From positions 124,001 to 188,000 of the forward strand of contig NZ_SNXB01000005.1 in assembly GCF_004362055.1 (NCBI RefSeq): a stretch of 64,000 nucleotides of DNA, given 5' to 3'. The stretch is from Flavobacterium sp. 245 (GTDB taxonomy: Bacteria; Bacteroidota; Bacteroidia; Flavobacteriales; Flavobacteriaceae). The translations under genes were made by a program, and so were the position numbers. Under the pieces are notes generated by a model. It saw nothing but the letters and a program-made list of their open reading frames with translations, had not been told where the DNA came from and did not search any database. This document shows positions 26,449-34,635 of the stretch, piece after piece; the stretch's first letter is position 1; each line of letters opens with the position of its first letter.

Positions 26449-27216
26449 ATGGGCAAAATCATTGCTATTGCTAATCAAAAAGGAGGCGTTGGAAAGACTA
26501 CTACATCAGTAAATCTTGCGGCCTCATTAGGTGTTTTAGAGAAAAAAGTATTATTAATCGACGCTGATCCTCAGGCCAATGCCACATCTGGTCTTGGAAT
26601 TGATGTAGAATCAGTTGAAGTTGGAACGTATCAAATTCTTGAGCATACTGTAACGCCAAAAGAAGCCATTTTAAAATGTACAGCTCCAAATGTTGACGTG
26701 ATACCTGCTCACATTGACCTTGTTGCTATCGAAATCGAGTTGGTTGACAAAGAAAACCGCGAGTATATGCTTAAAAAAGCATTAGAGGAAGCAAAAGAAG
26801 AATATGATTTTATCATTATCGACTGTGCACCATCTCTAGGCTTGTTAACCTTGAATGCTTTAACAGCAGCAGATTCAGTAGTTATTCCTATTCAGTGCGA
26901 GTATTTTGCTCTTGAAGGATTAGGAAAACTTTTGAACACTATTAAGAGTATCCAAAAAATACACAACCCAGATCTTGATATTGAAGGATTATTGCTAACC
27001 ATGTATGATTCTAGATTACGTTTATCAAATCAGGTTGTTGAAGAGGTTCAAAAACACTTTAACGATATGGTTTTTGAAACTGTTATCCAGCGAAATGTAA
27101 AATTAAGTGAGGCACCAAGTTTTGGAGAAAGTATCATTAATTATGATGCAACAAGTAAAGGAGCCGTAAACTATATTAATTTAGCTCAAGAAATTATAAA
27201 GAAAAACAGCAAATAG
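26449..27216 (+). CDS. parA: Chromosome-partitioning ATPase ParA/Soj
   Basis: 255 residues. ParA binds DNA when ATP-bound and moves ParB-parS complexes during segregation. The deviant Walker A motif NQKGGVGKTTTSVNLAASL is at about 9-27, followed by LLIDADPQANAT and FIIIDCAPSLGLLTLNAL. No N-terminal DNA-binding domain is present, as in chromosomal Soj. parB follows after 5 bp. The length is normal. Confidence 0.97.
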   Translation: MGKIIAIANQKGGVGKTTTSVNLAASLGVLEKKVLLIDADPQANATSGLGIDVESVEVGTYQILEHTVTPKEAILKCTAPNVDVIPAHIDLVAIEIELVDKENREYMLKKALEEAKEEYDFIIIDCAPSLGLLTLNALTAADSVVIPIQCEYFALEGLGKLLNTIKSIQKIHNPDLDIEGLLLTMYDSRLRLSNQVVEEVQKHFNDMVFETVIQRNVKLSEAPSFGESIINYDATSKGAVNYINLAQEIIKKNSK

Positions 27217-27221
27217 TTTTT

Positions 27222-28124
27222 ATGACAAAAGCAATTAAAAAACAAGCCTTAGGAAGAGGATTATCAGCATTATTAAAAGATCCCGAAAACGACATTAAAT
27301 CAGTAGAAGACAAAAATGCTGATAAAGTTGTTGGAAATATTATTGAGCTTGAAATAAGTGCTATCGAAATAAATCCGTTTCAGCCTAGAAGCAATTTTAA
27401 TGAAGAATCATTACGTGAATTAGCCACTTCTATCAAAGAACTTGGCGTAATTCAGCCTATTACTGTTCGAAAATTAGATTTTAATAAATACCAATTAATT
27501 TCTGGGGAACGTCGTTTGCGTGCTTCAACTTTAGTTGGCTTAACTCATGTTCCTGCATATATTCGTATTGCTAATGACAATGAATCATTAGTAATGGCGT
27601 TAGTAGAGAATATTCAGCGTCATGATTTGGATCCAATTGAGATCGCTCTTTCCTATCAGCGTTTAATTGACGAAATTCAATTAACACAAGAACAAATGAG
27701 TGACCGCGTTGGGAAAAAACGTTCTACTATTGCCAACTATTTACGTCTTTTAAAATTAGATCCGATTATCCAAACTGGAATCCGTGATGGTTTTATCAGC
27801 ATGGGACATGGTAGAGCAATCATTAATATCGAAGATTTAGACGTTCAAACTGATATTTATCAAAAAATTGTAAGTCAAAATCTTTCCGTTCGTGAAACAG
27901 AAACTTTAGTTAAAAATTATCACGAAAGCTTGAAACCAAAAGAAGAAGGAAAACCAAAAGCCGATTCTTCGTTTGTGGTTAGAGAAACACAAAAAAATAC
28001 TTTCAACGATTATTTTGGTTCGAAAGTTGATATTAAAGTGGCTGGCAATGGAAAAGGAAAAATCACAATTCCATTTAATTCTGAGGCCGACTTTAATAGA
28101 ATTATAAAATTAATTAATGGATAG
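27222..28124 (+). CDS. parB: Chromosome-partitioning protein ParB
   Basis: 300 residues. Residues about 45-135 are the ParB/Srx CTPase domain (INPFQPRSNFNEESLRELA, ISGERRLRAS, ENIQRHDLDPIEIA). A KorB-type helix-turn-helix follows (LTQEQMSDRVGKKRSTIANY), and the C-terminal dimerisation segment ends RIIKLING. It binds parS and spreads along DNA. No perfect parS is visible in the window. It overlaps the next gene by 1 bp. Confidence 0.97.
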   Translation: MTKAIKKQALGRGLSALLKDPENDIKSVEDKNADKVVGNIIELEISAIEINPFQPRSNFNEESLRELATSIKELGVIQPITVRKLDFNKYQLISGERRLRASTLVGLTHVPAYIRIANDNESLVMALVENIQRHDLDPIEIALSYQRLIDEIQLTQEQMSDRVGKKRSTIANYLRLLKLDPIIQTGIRDGFISMGHGRAIINIEDLDVQTDIYQKIVSQNLSVRETETLVKNYHESLKPKEEGKPKADSSFVVRETQKNTFNDYFGSKVDIKVAGNGKGKITIPFNSEADFNRIIKLING

Positions 28125-28687
28125 TGAATAAGATTGTCCCCATAAGTTTATTGTTCTTTCTCATAGGAACCGCTTCTATTTTTGCTCAAGCAAAATCAGA
28201 TGCGGTTTTAGTCGCTAAAGACACTACCAAACTGGAAGAAATAGACCCGCTTACACCAGCGAAAGCTGCTTTTTATTCTGCAATTTTACCTGGTTTAGGC
28301 CAAGCATACAACAAAAAATACTGGAAAATCCCTCTCGTTTACGGAGCAATTGGTACCAGTCTTTATTTCTACATTGACAATAACAAAAAATACCACGATT
28401 ATCGCGACGCTTATAAACGCAGATTAGAAGGCTACAACGATGATAATTACCAGTTTTTAGATGATGATCGTCTTATTGCCGGTCAAAAATTCTATCAGCG
28501 AAACAGAGATTTATCTGCATTATTTGTAGTGGGCTTTTATGTCTTAAATATTATCGACGCGAATGTTGATGCTGCTTTGATTCAGTTTAATGTAAATGAG
28601 CGATTATCAATGCGTCCAGAAATTTATCCCAGCGATGTAACATTTAAACCAAACGTTGGACTAACTCTTAATTACACTTTTAAATAG
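28124..28687 (+). CDS. DUF5683 domain protein, exported
   Basis: 187 residues from a GTG start that overlaps the parB stop by one base. A signal peptide (ISLLFFLIGTASIFAQ) is followed by the DUF5683 motif KAAFYSAILPGLGQAYNKKY and a membrane segment (LVYGAIGTSLYFYI). Another hydrophobic stretch, SALFVVGFYVLNIIDANVDA, lies near the C-terminus. The family is of unknown function and often follows parB in Bacteroidetes. Confidence 0.88.
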   Translation: MNKIVPISLLFFLIGTASIFAQAKSDAVLVAKDTTKLEEIDPLTPAKAAFYSAILPGLGQAYNKKYWKIPLVYGAIGTSLYFYIDNNKKYHDYRDAYKRRLEGYNDDNYQFLDDDRLIAGQKFYQRNRDLSALFVVGFYVLNIIDANVDAALIQFNVNERLSMRPEIYPSDVTFKPNVGLTLNYTFK

Positions 28688-28724
28688 TCTGAAAAGCTAT
28701 TCAAAATTTTAAAAAATACACAAA

Positions 28725-29426
28725 ATGAAAATTGCTCTTTTAGGATATGGCAAAATGGGTAAAGTAATTGAAAGAATTGCTTTAGAAAGAGGCCATGAAA
28801 TTGTTTTAAAAAAAGACGAATTTAACACATACGAAGGTCTTTCGACCGCTGATGTTGCTATTGACTTCAGTGTACCAACAGCCGCTGTAGACAACATATC
28901 AAACTGTTTTCACGCTAATGTTCCTGTAGTTTCTGGAACAACTGGATGGTTAGAGCATTATGACGAAATGATTGCCCTTTGCAATGAGAAAAAGGGAGGT
29001 TTTATATCGAGCTCAAATTTCAGTTTAGGCGTAAATATTTTCTTCGAATTAAATGAATATTTAGCTAAAATCATGGCGCAATTTGATTCTTATAAAGTTT
29101 CAATGGAAGAAATTCACCACATTCATAAGCTGGATGCTCCAAGCGGAACTGCAATTTCTCTAGCAAAAGGTGTTATTGAAAATAGTAATTACGCTGAGTG
29201 GACTTTAGACGAAGCAAAAAACAATCAAATTCACATCGAAGCTAAAAGAATTGGTGAAGTTCCTGGCACTCACACAGTAAGTTATGATGCAGCTATTGAC
29301 AGCATTGAAATTAAACATACTGCTCACAATCGTGAAGGTTTTGCACTTGGAGCCGTTATTGCTGCTGAATGGTTAGCTGGAAAGTCAGGTATTTATACCA
29401 TGAAAGACGTATTAAATCTAAAATAA
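28725..29426 (+). CDS. dapB: 4-hydroxy-tetrahydrodipicolinate reductase
   Basis: 233 residues. It reduces tetrahydrodipicolinate precursor in the diaminopimelate and lysine pathway, with NAD(P)H. The N-terminal nucleotide motif GYGKMGKVI, the loop VSGTTGW, and the catalytic segment EIHHIHKLDAPSGTA (catalytic His and Lys) are present. It is shorter than the E. coli enzyme, as is usual in Bacteroidetes. It continues the parA-parB direction. Confidence 0.96.
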   Translation: MKIALLGYGKMGKVIERIALERGHEIVLKKDEFNTYEGLSTADVAIDFSVPTAAVDNISNCFHANVPVVSGTTGWLEHYDEMIALCNEKKGGFISSSNFSLGVNIFFELNEYLAKIMAQFDSYKVSMEEIHHIHKLDAPSGTAISLAKGVIENSNYAEWTLDEAKNNQIHIEAKRIGEVPGTHTVSYDAAIDSIEIKHTAHNREGFALGAVIAAEWLAGKSGIYTMKDVLNLK

Positions 29427-29491
29427 ACTGATTTAAGGCTTAAGATTTCGAATAAGAAAATCTTAAACTTCAAACTTTAAACAAAAATATT

Positions 29492-31048
29492 ATGACGCTA
29501 TATCTTTGGTTTGTATTTTTCCTTGCCGTTCAGGTAATTCATTTTATAGGAACATGGAAATTGTATCAGGCAGCAGGAAGAAAAAGCTGGGAAGCTGCAA
29601 TTCCGGTTTACAACTCAATTGTTTTAATGAAAATAATCAGCCGTCCAACTTGGTGGACTTTACTGCTTTTTATTCCAATTATTAATCTAATTATGTTTCC
29701 TGTTGTTTGGGTTGAAACATTGAGAACTTTTGGAAAAAAATCAACTCTAGATACAATTCTGGGAATTTTTACTTTAGGATTTTATATCTACTATGTAAAC
29801 TACACGCAGAAACTAGAATATAATGCAAGTCGCGATTTAACTCCAAAAACCAAAACTGCAGATACAGTAAGTTCATTACTTTTTGCCATAATCGTAGCAA
29901 CATTGGTACACACTTATGTGGTACAGCCTTACACGATTCCAACATCATCTCTTGAAAAATCATTGTTGATTGGCGACTTTTTGTTTGTCAGCAAATTAAA
30001 TTATGGACCGAGAGTTCCAATGACAACAGTTGCTTTGCCAATGGTACATGATTCGATACCAATGACAAAAAACAAGTCATACTTAAAATGGCCACAATTG
30101 CCCTATTTTAGATTGCCAGCATTTGAAAAAATAAAACGAACAGATATTGTTGTTTTCAACTGGCCTGCTGATACTGTACATTATTTTTATGAAAGAAAAG
30201 GACAGCCGGGCGTTATAAAACCAATCGATAAAAGATCAAATTACGTAAAAAGATGTGTTGGTATTCCTGGAGACAGTTTATCAATTAAAGATGGATATGT
30301 GTTTATTAATGGCAAGAAATTAATTCTTCCGGAGCGTGCAAAACCTCAATATTCCTACACAATAGTATTTGATGGAAAAACTCCTGTTGATTTACCTTCT
30401 TTAGTAAAAGAATTAGATATCACTGATGGTGGTTATTTTAAAAATGAAGAAAAGAGAGATACGTTAGTTTTAGGAGCTTTAACAGAAGCTGGAGCGGAAA
30501 GATTTAAAAATACTCCGGGTGTAACTGCAGTAATCAGAAAAATTGACACAGGAAATGATAACGCAATTTATCCACATATAAATAAAGGGAACCAGGATAA
30601 TATGGGGCCAATTTATATTCCTGAAGCTGGAAAAACAGTAGCGTTAACAAATGAATCTTTGCCATATTACAAAGATATCATCACAAACTACGAAGGCAAT
30701 ACCTTACAGATTGATGGTGCTCATTTTATAATTAACGGAAAACAAACCAACAGCTATACCTTCAAACAAAATTATTATTGGATGATGGGAGACAACCGTC
30801 ATAATTCTGAAGACAGCCGTTATTGGGGTTATGTTCCAGAAAACCATATTGTTGGAAAACCTGTGTTTATCTGGTTAAGCTGGGATACAAACGGAAAAGG
30901 AATAAACAAAATTCGTTGGAACAGAGTTTTCACAACTGTTGACGGCGAAGGACAGCCACAATCGTATTTCAAATATTTCTTAATTTTACTTGCTCTTTAT
31001 TTCGTCGGAGATTTCTTCTGGAGAAAAAGAAAAGAAAATAAAGCATAA
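29492..31048 (+). CDS. lepB: Signal peptidase I with an N-terminal DUF5684-like membrane region
   Basis: 518 residues, longer than most signal peptidases. Residues 1-110 hold membrane helices resembling DUF5684 (AAIPVYNSIVLMKIISRPTW). After a further anchor, the catalytic Ser lies in IPTSSLEKSLLIGDF (by alignment to GSM in E. coli) and the Lys in KRCVGIPGD. The signature YWMMGDNRHNSEDSRYWG is near residue 430. An insertion of about 100 residues separates the two. It removes signal peptides of secreted proteins at the membrane. Confidence 0.95.
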   Translation: MTLYLWFVFFLAVQVIHFIGTWKLYQAAGRKSWEAAIPVYNSIVLMKIISRPTWWTLLLFIPIINLIMFPVVWVETLRTFGKKSTLDTILGIFTLGFYIYYVNYTQKLEYNASRDLTPKTKTADTVSSLLFAIIVATLVHTYVVQPYTIPTSSLEKSLLIGDFLFVSKLNYGPRVPMTTVALPMVHDSIPMTKNKSYLKWPQLPYFRLPAFEKIKRTDIVVFNWPADTVHYFYERKGQPGVIKPIDKRSNYVKRCVGIPGDSLSIKDGYVFINGKKLILPERAKPQYSYTIVFDGKTPVDLPSLVKELDITDGGYFKNEEKRDTLVLGALTEAGAERFKNTPGVTAVIRKIDTGNDNAIYPHINKGNQDNMGPIYIPEAGKTVALTNESLPYYKDIITNYEGNTLQIDGAHFIINGKQTNSYTFKQNYYWMMGDNRHNSEDSRYWGYVPENHIVGKPVFIWLSWDTNGKGINKIRWNRVFTTVDGEGQPQSYFKYFLILLALYFVGDFFWRKRKENKA

Positions 31049-31059
31049 AAAACGTTAAC

Positions 31060-31123
31060 TCGTTAAACTGATAAATCGTTTAATCGTTTCTCAAAAAGAA
31101 CGATTAAACGATTTACCGATTAA
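31060..31123. repeat. Family C inverted word repeat, copy 1
   Basis: Core arms 31073-31088 and 31099-31114 are a perfect 16-bp inverted pair made of ATCGTTTA words. Weaker matching extends outward. It fills the gap between lepB and wbqC. Confidence 0.85.
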
Positions 31124-31135
31124 AATAAAACCGCA

Positions 31136-31750
31136 ATGAACTCTTTAATACTTCCTACCTATTTTCCATCAATCAGTCACTTTGCAGTAATGGCTCAATC
31201 TGAGACGGTTACTTTTGAAATGGAAGATAATTTTCAGAAGCAGACTAATCGAAATCGTACTTATATTTATAGTCCAAACGGGATTCAGTTATTAAATATT
31301 CCTGTAAAACATTCAAAATCGGCTCATCAAAAAACAAAAGATGTTTTGATCGAAAATGAATTTGACTGGCAAAAACAGCACTTCAAATCTTTAGAAGCTG
31401 CTTACAGAAGCTCTCCATTTTTTGAGTTTTTTGAAGATGATATCACGCCTATTTTCGAAAAAAAACACACTTTTTTAATGGATCTCAATCTAGAAGTTTT
31501 TGATACAGTAACAAAATGCCTCAGAATGAAACTGGAATTTGGAAAGACCACAGAATACTTCCGTGAAGTTGAAAATATTTCGGATTTCAGATATTTGGCA
31601 AACGGTAAAAAAGACGCTAATTCATTCGAAAAATATACTCAGGTTTTTGATGACAAACATGGATTCATCAATAATTTAAGCGTTTTGGACTTGCTTTTTA
31701 ACGAAGGCAAATTTGCAATGGATTATTTAAAAACTCAAAAAACAATCTAA
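31136..31750 (+). CDS. WbqC-like family protein
   Basis: 204 residues. The opening MNSLILPTYFPSISHFAVMA and the segment FEMEDNFQKQTNRNRTYI match the WbqC-like family. In surface polysaccharide clusters the family is linked to sugar modification, but in Bacteroidetes a copy next to lepB is common and its role is not known. The stop codon overlaps that of the convergent phosphatase-fold gene by 4 bp. Confidence 0.85.
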   Translation: MNSLILPTYFPSISHFAVMAQSETVTFEMEDNFQKQTNRNRTYIYSPNGIQLLNIPVKHSKSAHQKTKDVLIENEFDWQKQHFKSLEAAYRSSPFFEFFEDDITPIFEKKHTFLMDLNLEVFDTVTKCLRMKLEFGKTTEYFREVENISDFRYLANGKKDANSFEKYTQVFDDKHGFINNLSVLDLLFNEGKFAMDYLKTQKTI

Positions 31751-32799
31751 AACTGATCTATAGAAAGCCTGGTCATTATAGGGTAATGATCTGAATTCTC
31801 GAAATCAGAAAAACTTTCGAACTGTTTTACTTTCATTTTAGTGTCAGTAAAAATATAGTCGATTCGTGCAGGATAGTATTTAAATTTATAAGTTGCTCCA
31901 AAGCCTTGTCCGGCCTCTTCAAAAGCATCTTTAAGTTTTCCTTTGATATTTCGGTAAACATATGAAAACGGGCTGTTATTCATGTCTCCGCAAATAATAA
32001 TTGGATACTTACACTTTTTGATATGCTCTTTAAAAATTTCAGCTTGTTCTTGCTGTTGCGTAAACCCTTTACTGATTCTAGCATAAATACGCTGTGATTT
32101 CTTCTGGTTTACATTATCAATATTATCTGAAATTTCACTTACATCTGGAGATATTTTGATAGACTGCAAGTGCATATTATAAACACGAATAATATCTTTT
32201 CCTCGTTTAATATCAGCATAAACCACATTATTGTCAGATTTAGGAAAAACAATATTTCCTTCATCAATAATTGGAAATTTTGAAAAAATTGCCTGACCTG
32301 TTTTTATCTGATTTCCATCAATAAAAATATAGCGGTGCGGATATACTTTTAAATCCAAATGAGCCGAATTTGAATATTCCTGAATGCATAAAATATCAGG
32401 ATCTTTATCATCAATAAAAGCTTTAATATTCTCCGGAACATCATCACGGTCCAGCCATTTAAAAACATTAAACAAACGAACATTATAACTCATAATAGAA
32501 AAGTCTTTTTCGTCTTTACTATATTCCTTTGCCGAAAACTTGTAGAATTTACTAATGAATGTAATACCAGTCAACAAAACCAAACCAGATAAAATAAGGC
32601 GTTTTTTAAACTGAATTGCCCAGTAAACGAAGAACAATCCATTGGCGACAAAAAAAGCAGGCATAAACAGCGTAAGCACCGATAAAAGCGGAAAGCTCTT
32701 AGGTGCGAGAAATGGCAAAACATAGACGCTAAATGTAAGCACAGTTAGCACTATATTCAAAAAGAACATTATTTTATTAAACCACGAAAGGTTTTTCAT
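31747..32799 (-). CDS. Endonuclease/exonuclease/phosphatase family membrane protein
   Basis: 350 residues. Three hydrophobic segments occupy residues 1-85, followed by an EEP domain: FSIMSYNVRLFN, DILCIQEYSN (catalytic Glu), VYNMHLQS, ICGDMNNSPFS (Asp and Asn) and NSDHYPIMTRL (final His). All active-site motifs are present, so a phosphodiesterase or nuclease activity is expected outside or at the membrane. The substrate is unknown. It is 17 bp after the rhomboid gene. Confidence 0.9.
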   Translation of the reverse strand: MKNLSWFNKIMFFLNIVLTVLTFSVYVLPFLAPKSFPLLSVLTLFMPAFFVANGLFFVYWAIQFKKRLILSGLVLLTGITFISKFYKFSAKEYSKDEKDFSIMSYNVRLFNVFKWLDRDDVPENIKAFIDDKDPDILCIQEYSNSAHLDLKVYPHRYIFIDGNQIKTGQAIFSKFPIIDEGNIVFPKSDNNVVYADIKRGKDIIRVYNMHLQSIKISPDVSEISDNIDNVNQKKSQRIYARISKGFTQQQEQAEIFKEHIKKCKYPIIICGDMNNSPFSYVYRNIKGKLKDAFEEAGQGFGATYKFKYYPARIDYIFTDTKMKVKQFESFSDFENSDHYPIMTRLSIDQF

Positions 32800-32816
32800 A
32801 TTATTTGCTAAAAGGA

Positions 32817-33677
32817 TTATTTTCCAGCTCTAAATAGAAACTCTTTTTCTTCTTTTGTCAGACAGTCATATCCAGACTGGCTGATTTTATCCAAAATTTC
32901 ATCAATTTGCTGTTGCGTTTTGTCTTTCGTAACAATTCTTGATGTCACTTTTTCCGTAGGTTTTTTGTAATTTTTATGAACTTTTGTGAATGGGGTCGTT
33001 GAGGATTTTCTAAAGAGATTAGCAAAAAAGTCTAACACTTTAGAAACAATGATACTTAAATCAGTACCATTTTGAAGCAGTTTTATAAATACAAATCCAA
33101 AAAATGCTCCAGCTAAATGCGAAATATGCCCGCCCATATTTTCAAGGCGCAGCTGCATTAAGTCTAAAAGTAAAATTACGCCAGTAATATGCCATAGTTT
33201 AACGTTGCCAAAAAACAACAATCTAACATTCATTAAAGGCTGATAGGTTGTTGCTGCTACTAAAATTGCCATAATTGCTGCAGAAGCACCAACTATTGAA
33301 GCAGAATTTCCTAAAATATAAAAACTTAAGGCGAATATAATTCCTGAAAATATAGCTCCTAAAATATACAGACCTAAATATTGTTTTTGAGAAAAGAAGG
33401 TCAGAAATAAATTACTTGCGAAATTCAAAACCAGCATATTAAACAACAAATGCATAAATCCGAAATGAAAAAAAGCATAAGTTAAAAACGTCCAAGGTTT
33501 AAACATAAAAACCTGAGGATCTGACGAAAGCGCAAGCCAATTAGGAAAATCAAACTGACCAATTGAAAACTTGTAGAAAACCAAAGAAATTAAAAAACAA
33601 GCAACATTCCAATAAATAACACGCATGGCGATGCCACCAAGTTTGTATTGCAGTTTTAAATCATCAAGAATATTCAT
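32817..33677 (-). CDS. Rhomboid intramembrane serine protease with C-terminal DUF6576-like tail
   Basis: 286 residues with about six membrane segments. The catalytic Ser lies in VGASAAIMAI and the His in GGHISHLAGAFFG. The motif has Ala instead of Gly after the Ser (GASA rather than GASG). The C-terminal tail IDEILDKISQSGYDCLTKEE is shared with the rhomboid at 41567. The protein cleaves membrane-anchored substrates, which cannot be named. It lies in one direction with mutL and a second rhomboid. Confidence 0.9.
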   Translation of the reverse strand: MNILDDLKLQYKLGGIAMRVIYWNVACFLISLVFYKFSIGQFDFPNWLALSSDPQVFMFKPWTFLTYAFFHFGFMHLLFNMLVLNFASNLFLTFFSQKQYLGLYILGAIFSGIIFALSFYILGNSASIVGASAAIMAILVAATTYQPLMNVRLLFFGNVKLWHITGVILLLDLMQLRLENMGGHISHLAGAFFGFVFIKLLQNGTDLSIIVSKVLDFFANLFRKSSTTPFTKVHKNYKKPTEKVTSRIVTKDKTQQQIDEILDKISQSGYDCLTKEEKEFLFRAGK

Positions 33678-33724
33678 AAAATCTTCGTTTCGTTTTTTAA
33701 AGTTAATAAATTAAAGTTAAACCT

Positions 33725-33873
33725 TAAAGTCAAAAGTCAAAAGTCATAAAGTTTTTAAAGCCTTGAACGTGCTCACTTTTATTTATTTCCATTTTTAACT
33801 TGATTTATTTCAAAAACAGTGCGAAATCAATATCGACAATAACTTTTAAACTTTCGACTTTTGACTTTCGACC
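33725..33873. repeat. Family F inverted word repeat
   Basis: Left words AAAGTC, AAAAGTC, AAAAGTC (33725-33752) face inverted GACTTTTGACTTTCGACC words (to 33873). It occupies most of the gap between the two rhomboid genes. Confidence 0.7.
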
Positions 33874-33885
33874 ATTGGTTACAAA

Positions 33886-34635
33886 TTAATTCCAACGATT
33901 ATTATTAAACTGATTTTTTTTCCAGTATAACATCATCAAGAAACCAGCCACTGCACCACCAAGATGCGCAAAATGCGCAATTCCAGTTCCTCCGCTTCCA
34001 AAAAGCGAACTTCCTTTTAAACCTAAAAATAAATCAACCAATAAAAGTCCTGGAACAAAATATTTAGCCTTAATTGGAATTGGAATAAACATCAGAGCCA
34101 ATTCTGCGTTTGGAAACATAAATGCAAAAGCTGTCAACAAGCCATAAATAGCACCAGAAGCACCTAAAACTGCACTTCCATAAGCACTTGTAAAATTCTC
34201 AAATTGAGAAACCGTTAATATTTCTTTCCACTTAACTGCAATCTGGTTCTCACTCAAAAGCTGCAATACATACGTTTTTGAGTATCCATTCGCAATTAAA
34301 ACGTTTAGGCTATCCTGAAAAGAATAATAGTTCACGGCAAAATTCAGCAGAGCTGCACCTAAACCACATGAAATGTAAAAGAATAAGAATTTTTTACCGC
34401 CCCAAAAATGCTCAAGCATTGATCCAAATGAATATAACGCAAACATATTGAATGCAATATGCAAGAGGTTCGCGTGCATAAACATATGCGTTATTACCTG
34501 CCAAATTCTAAAATCTGGATTTTCAGGAAAATACATAATCAAATAGTCATATGAAACTGGTACAAGCTGAGAACCAATAAAAAAGATAATATTAATTATA
34601 AGCAGCTGTTTTACAACTGGAGTGATATTCATCAT
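33886..34635 (-). CDS. Rhomboid intramembrane serine protease
   Basis: 249 residues, six to seven membrane segments. The catalytic Ser is in VLGASGAIYGLL and the His in IAHFAHLGGAVAGF. The first loop contains QVITHMFMHANLLHIAFNMF, a conserved rhomboid motif. It lacks the C-terminal tail of the neighbouring rhomboid. Its ATG overlaps the mutL stop by 4 bp, so both are translated from one message. Confidence 0.93.
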   Translation of the reverse strand: MMNITPVVKQLLIINIIFFIGSQLVPVSYDYLIMYFPENPDFRIWQVITHMFMHANLLHIAFNMFALYSFGSMLEHFWGGKKFLFFYISCGLGAALLNFAVNYYSFQDSLNVLIANGYSKTYVLQLLSENQIAVKWKEILTVSQFENFTSAYGSAVLGASGAIYGLLTAFAFMFPNAELALMFIPIPIKAKYFVPGLLLVDLFLGLKGSSLFGSGGTGIAHFAHLGGAVAGFLMMLYWKKNQFNNNRWN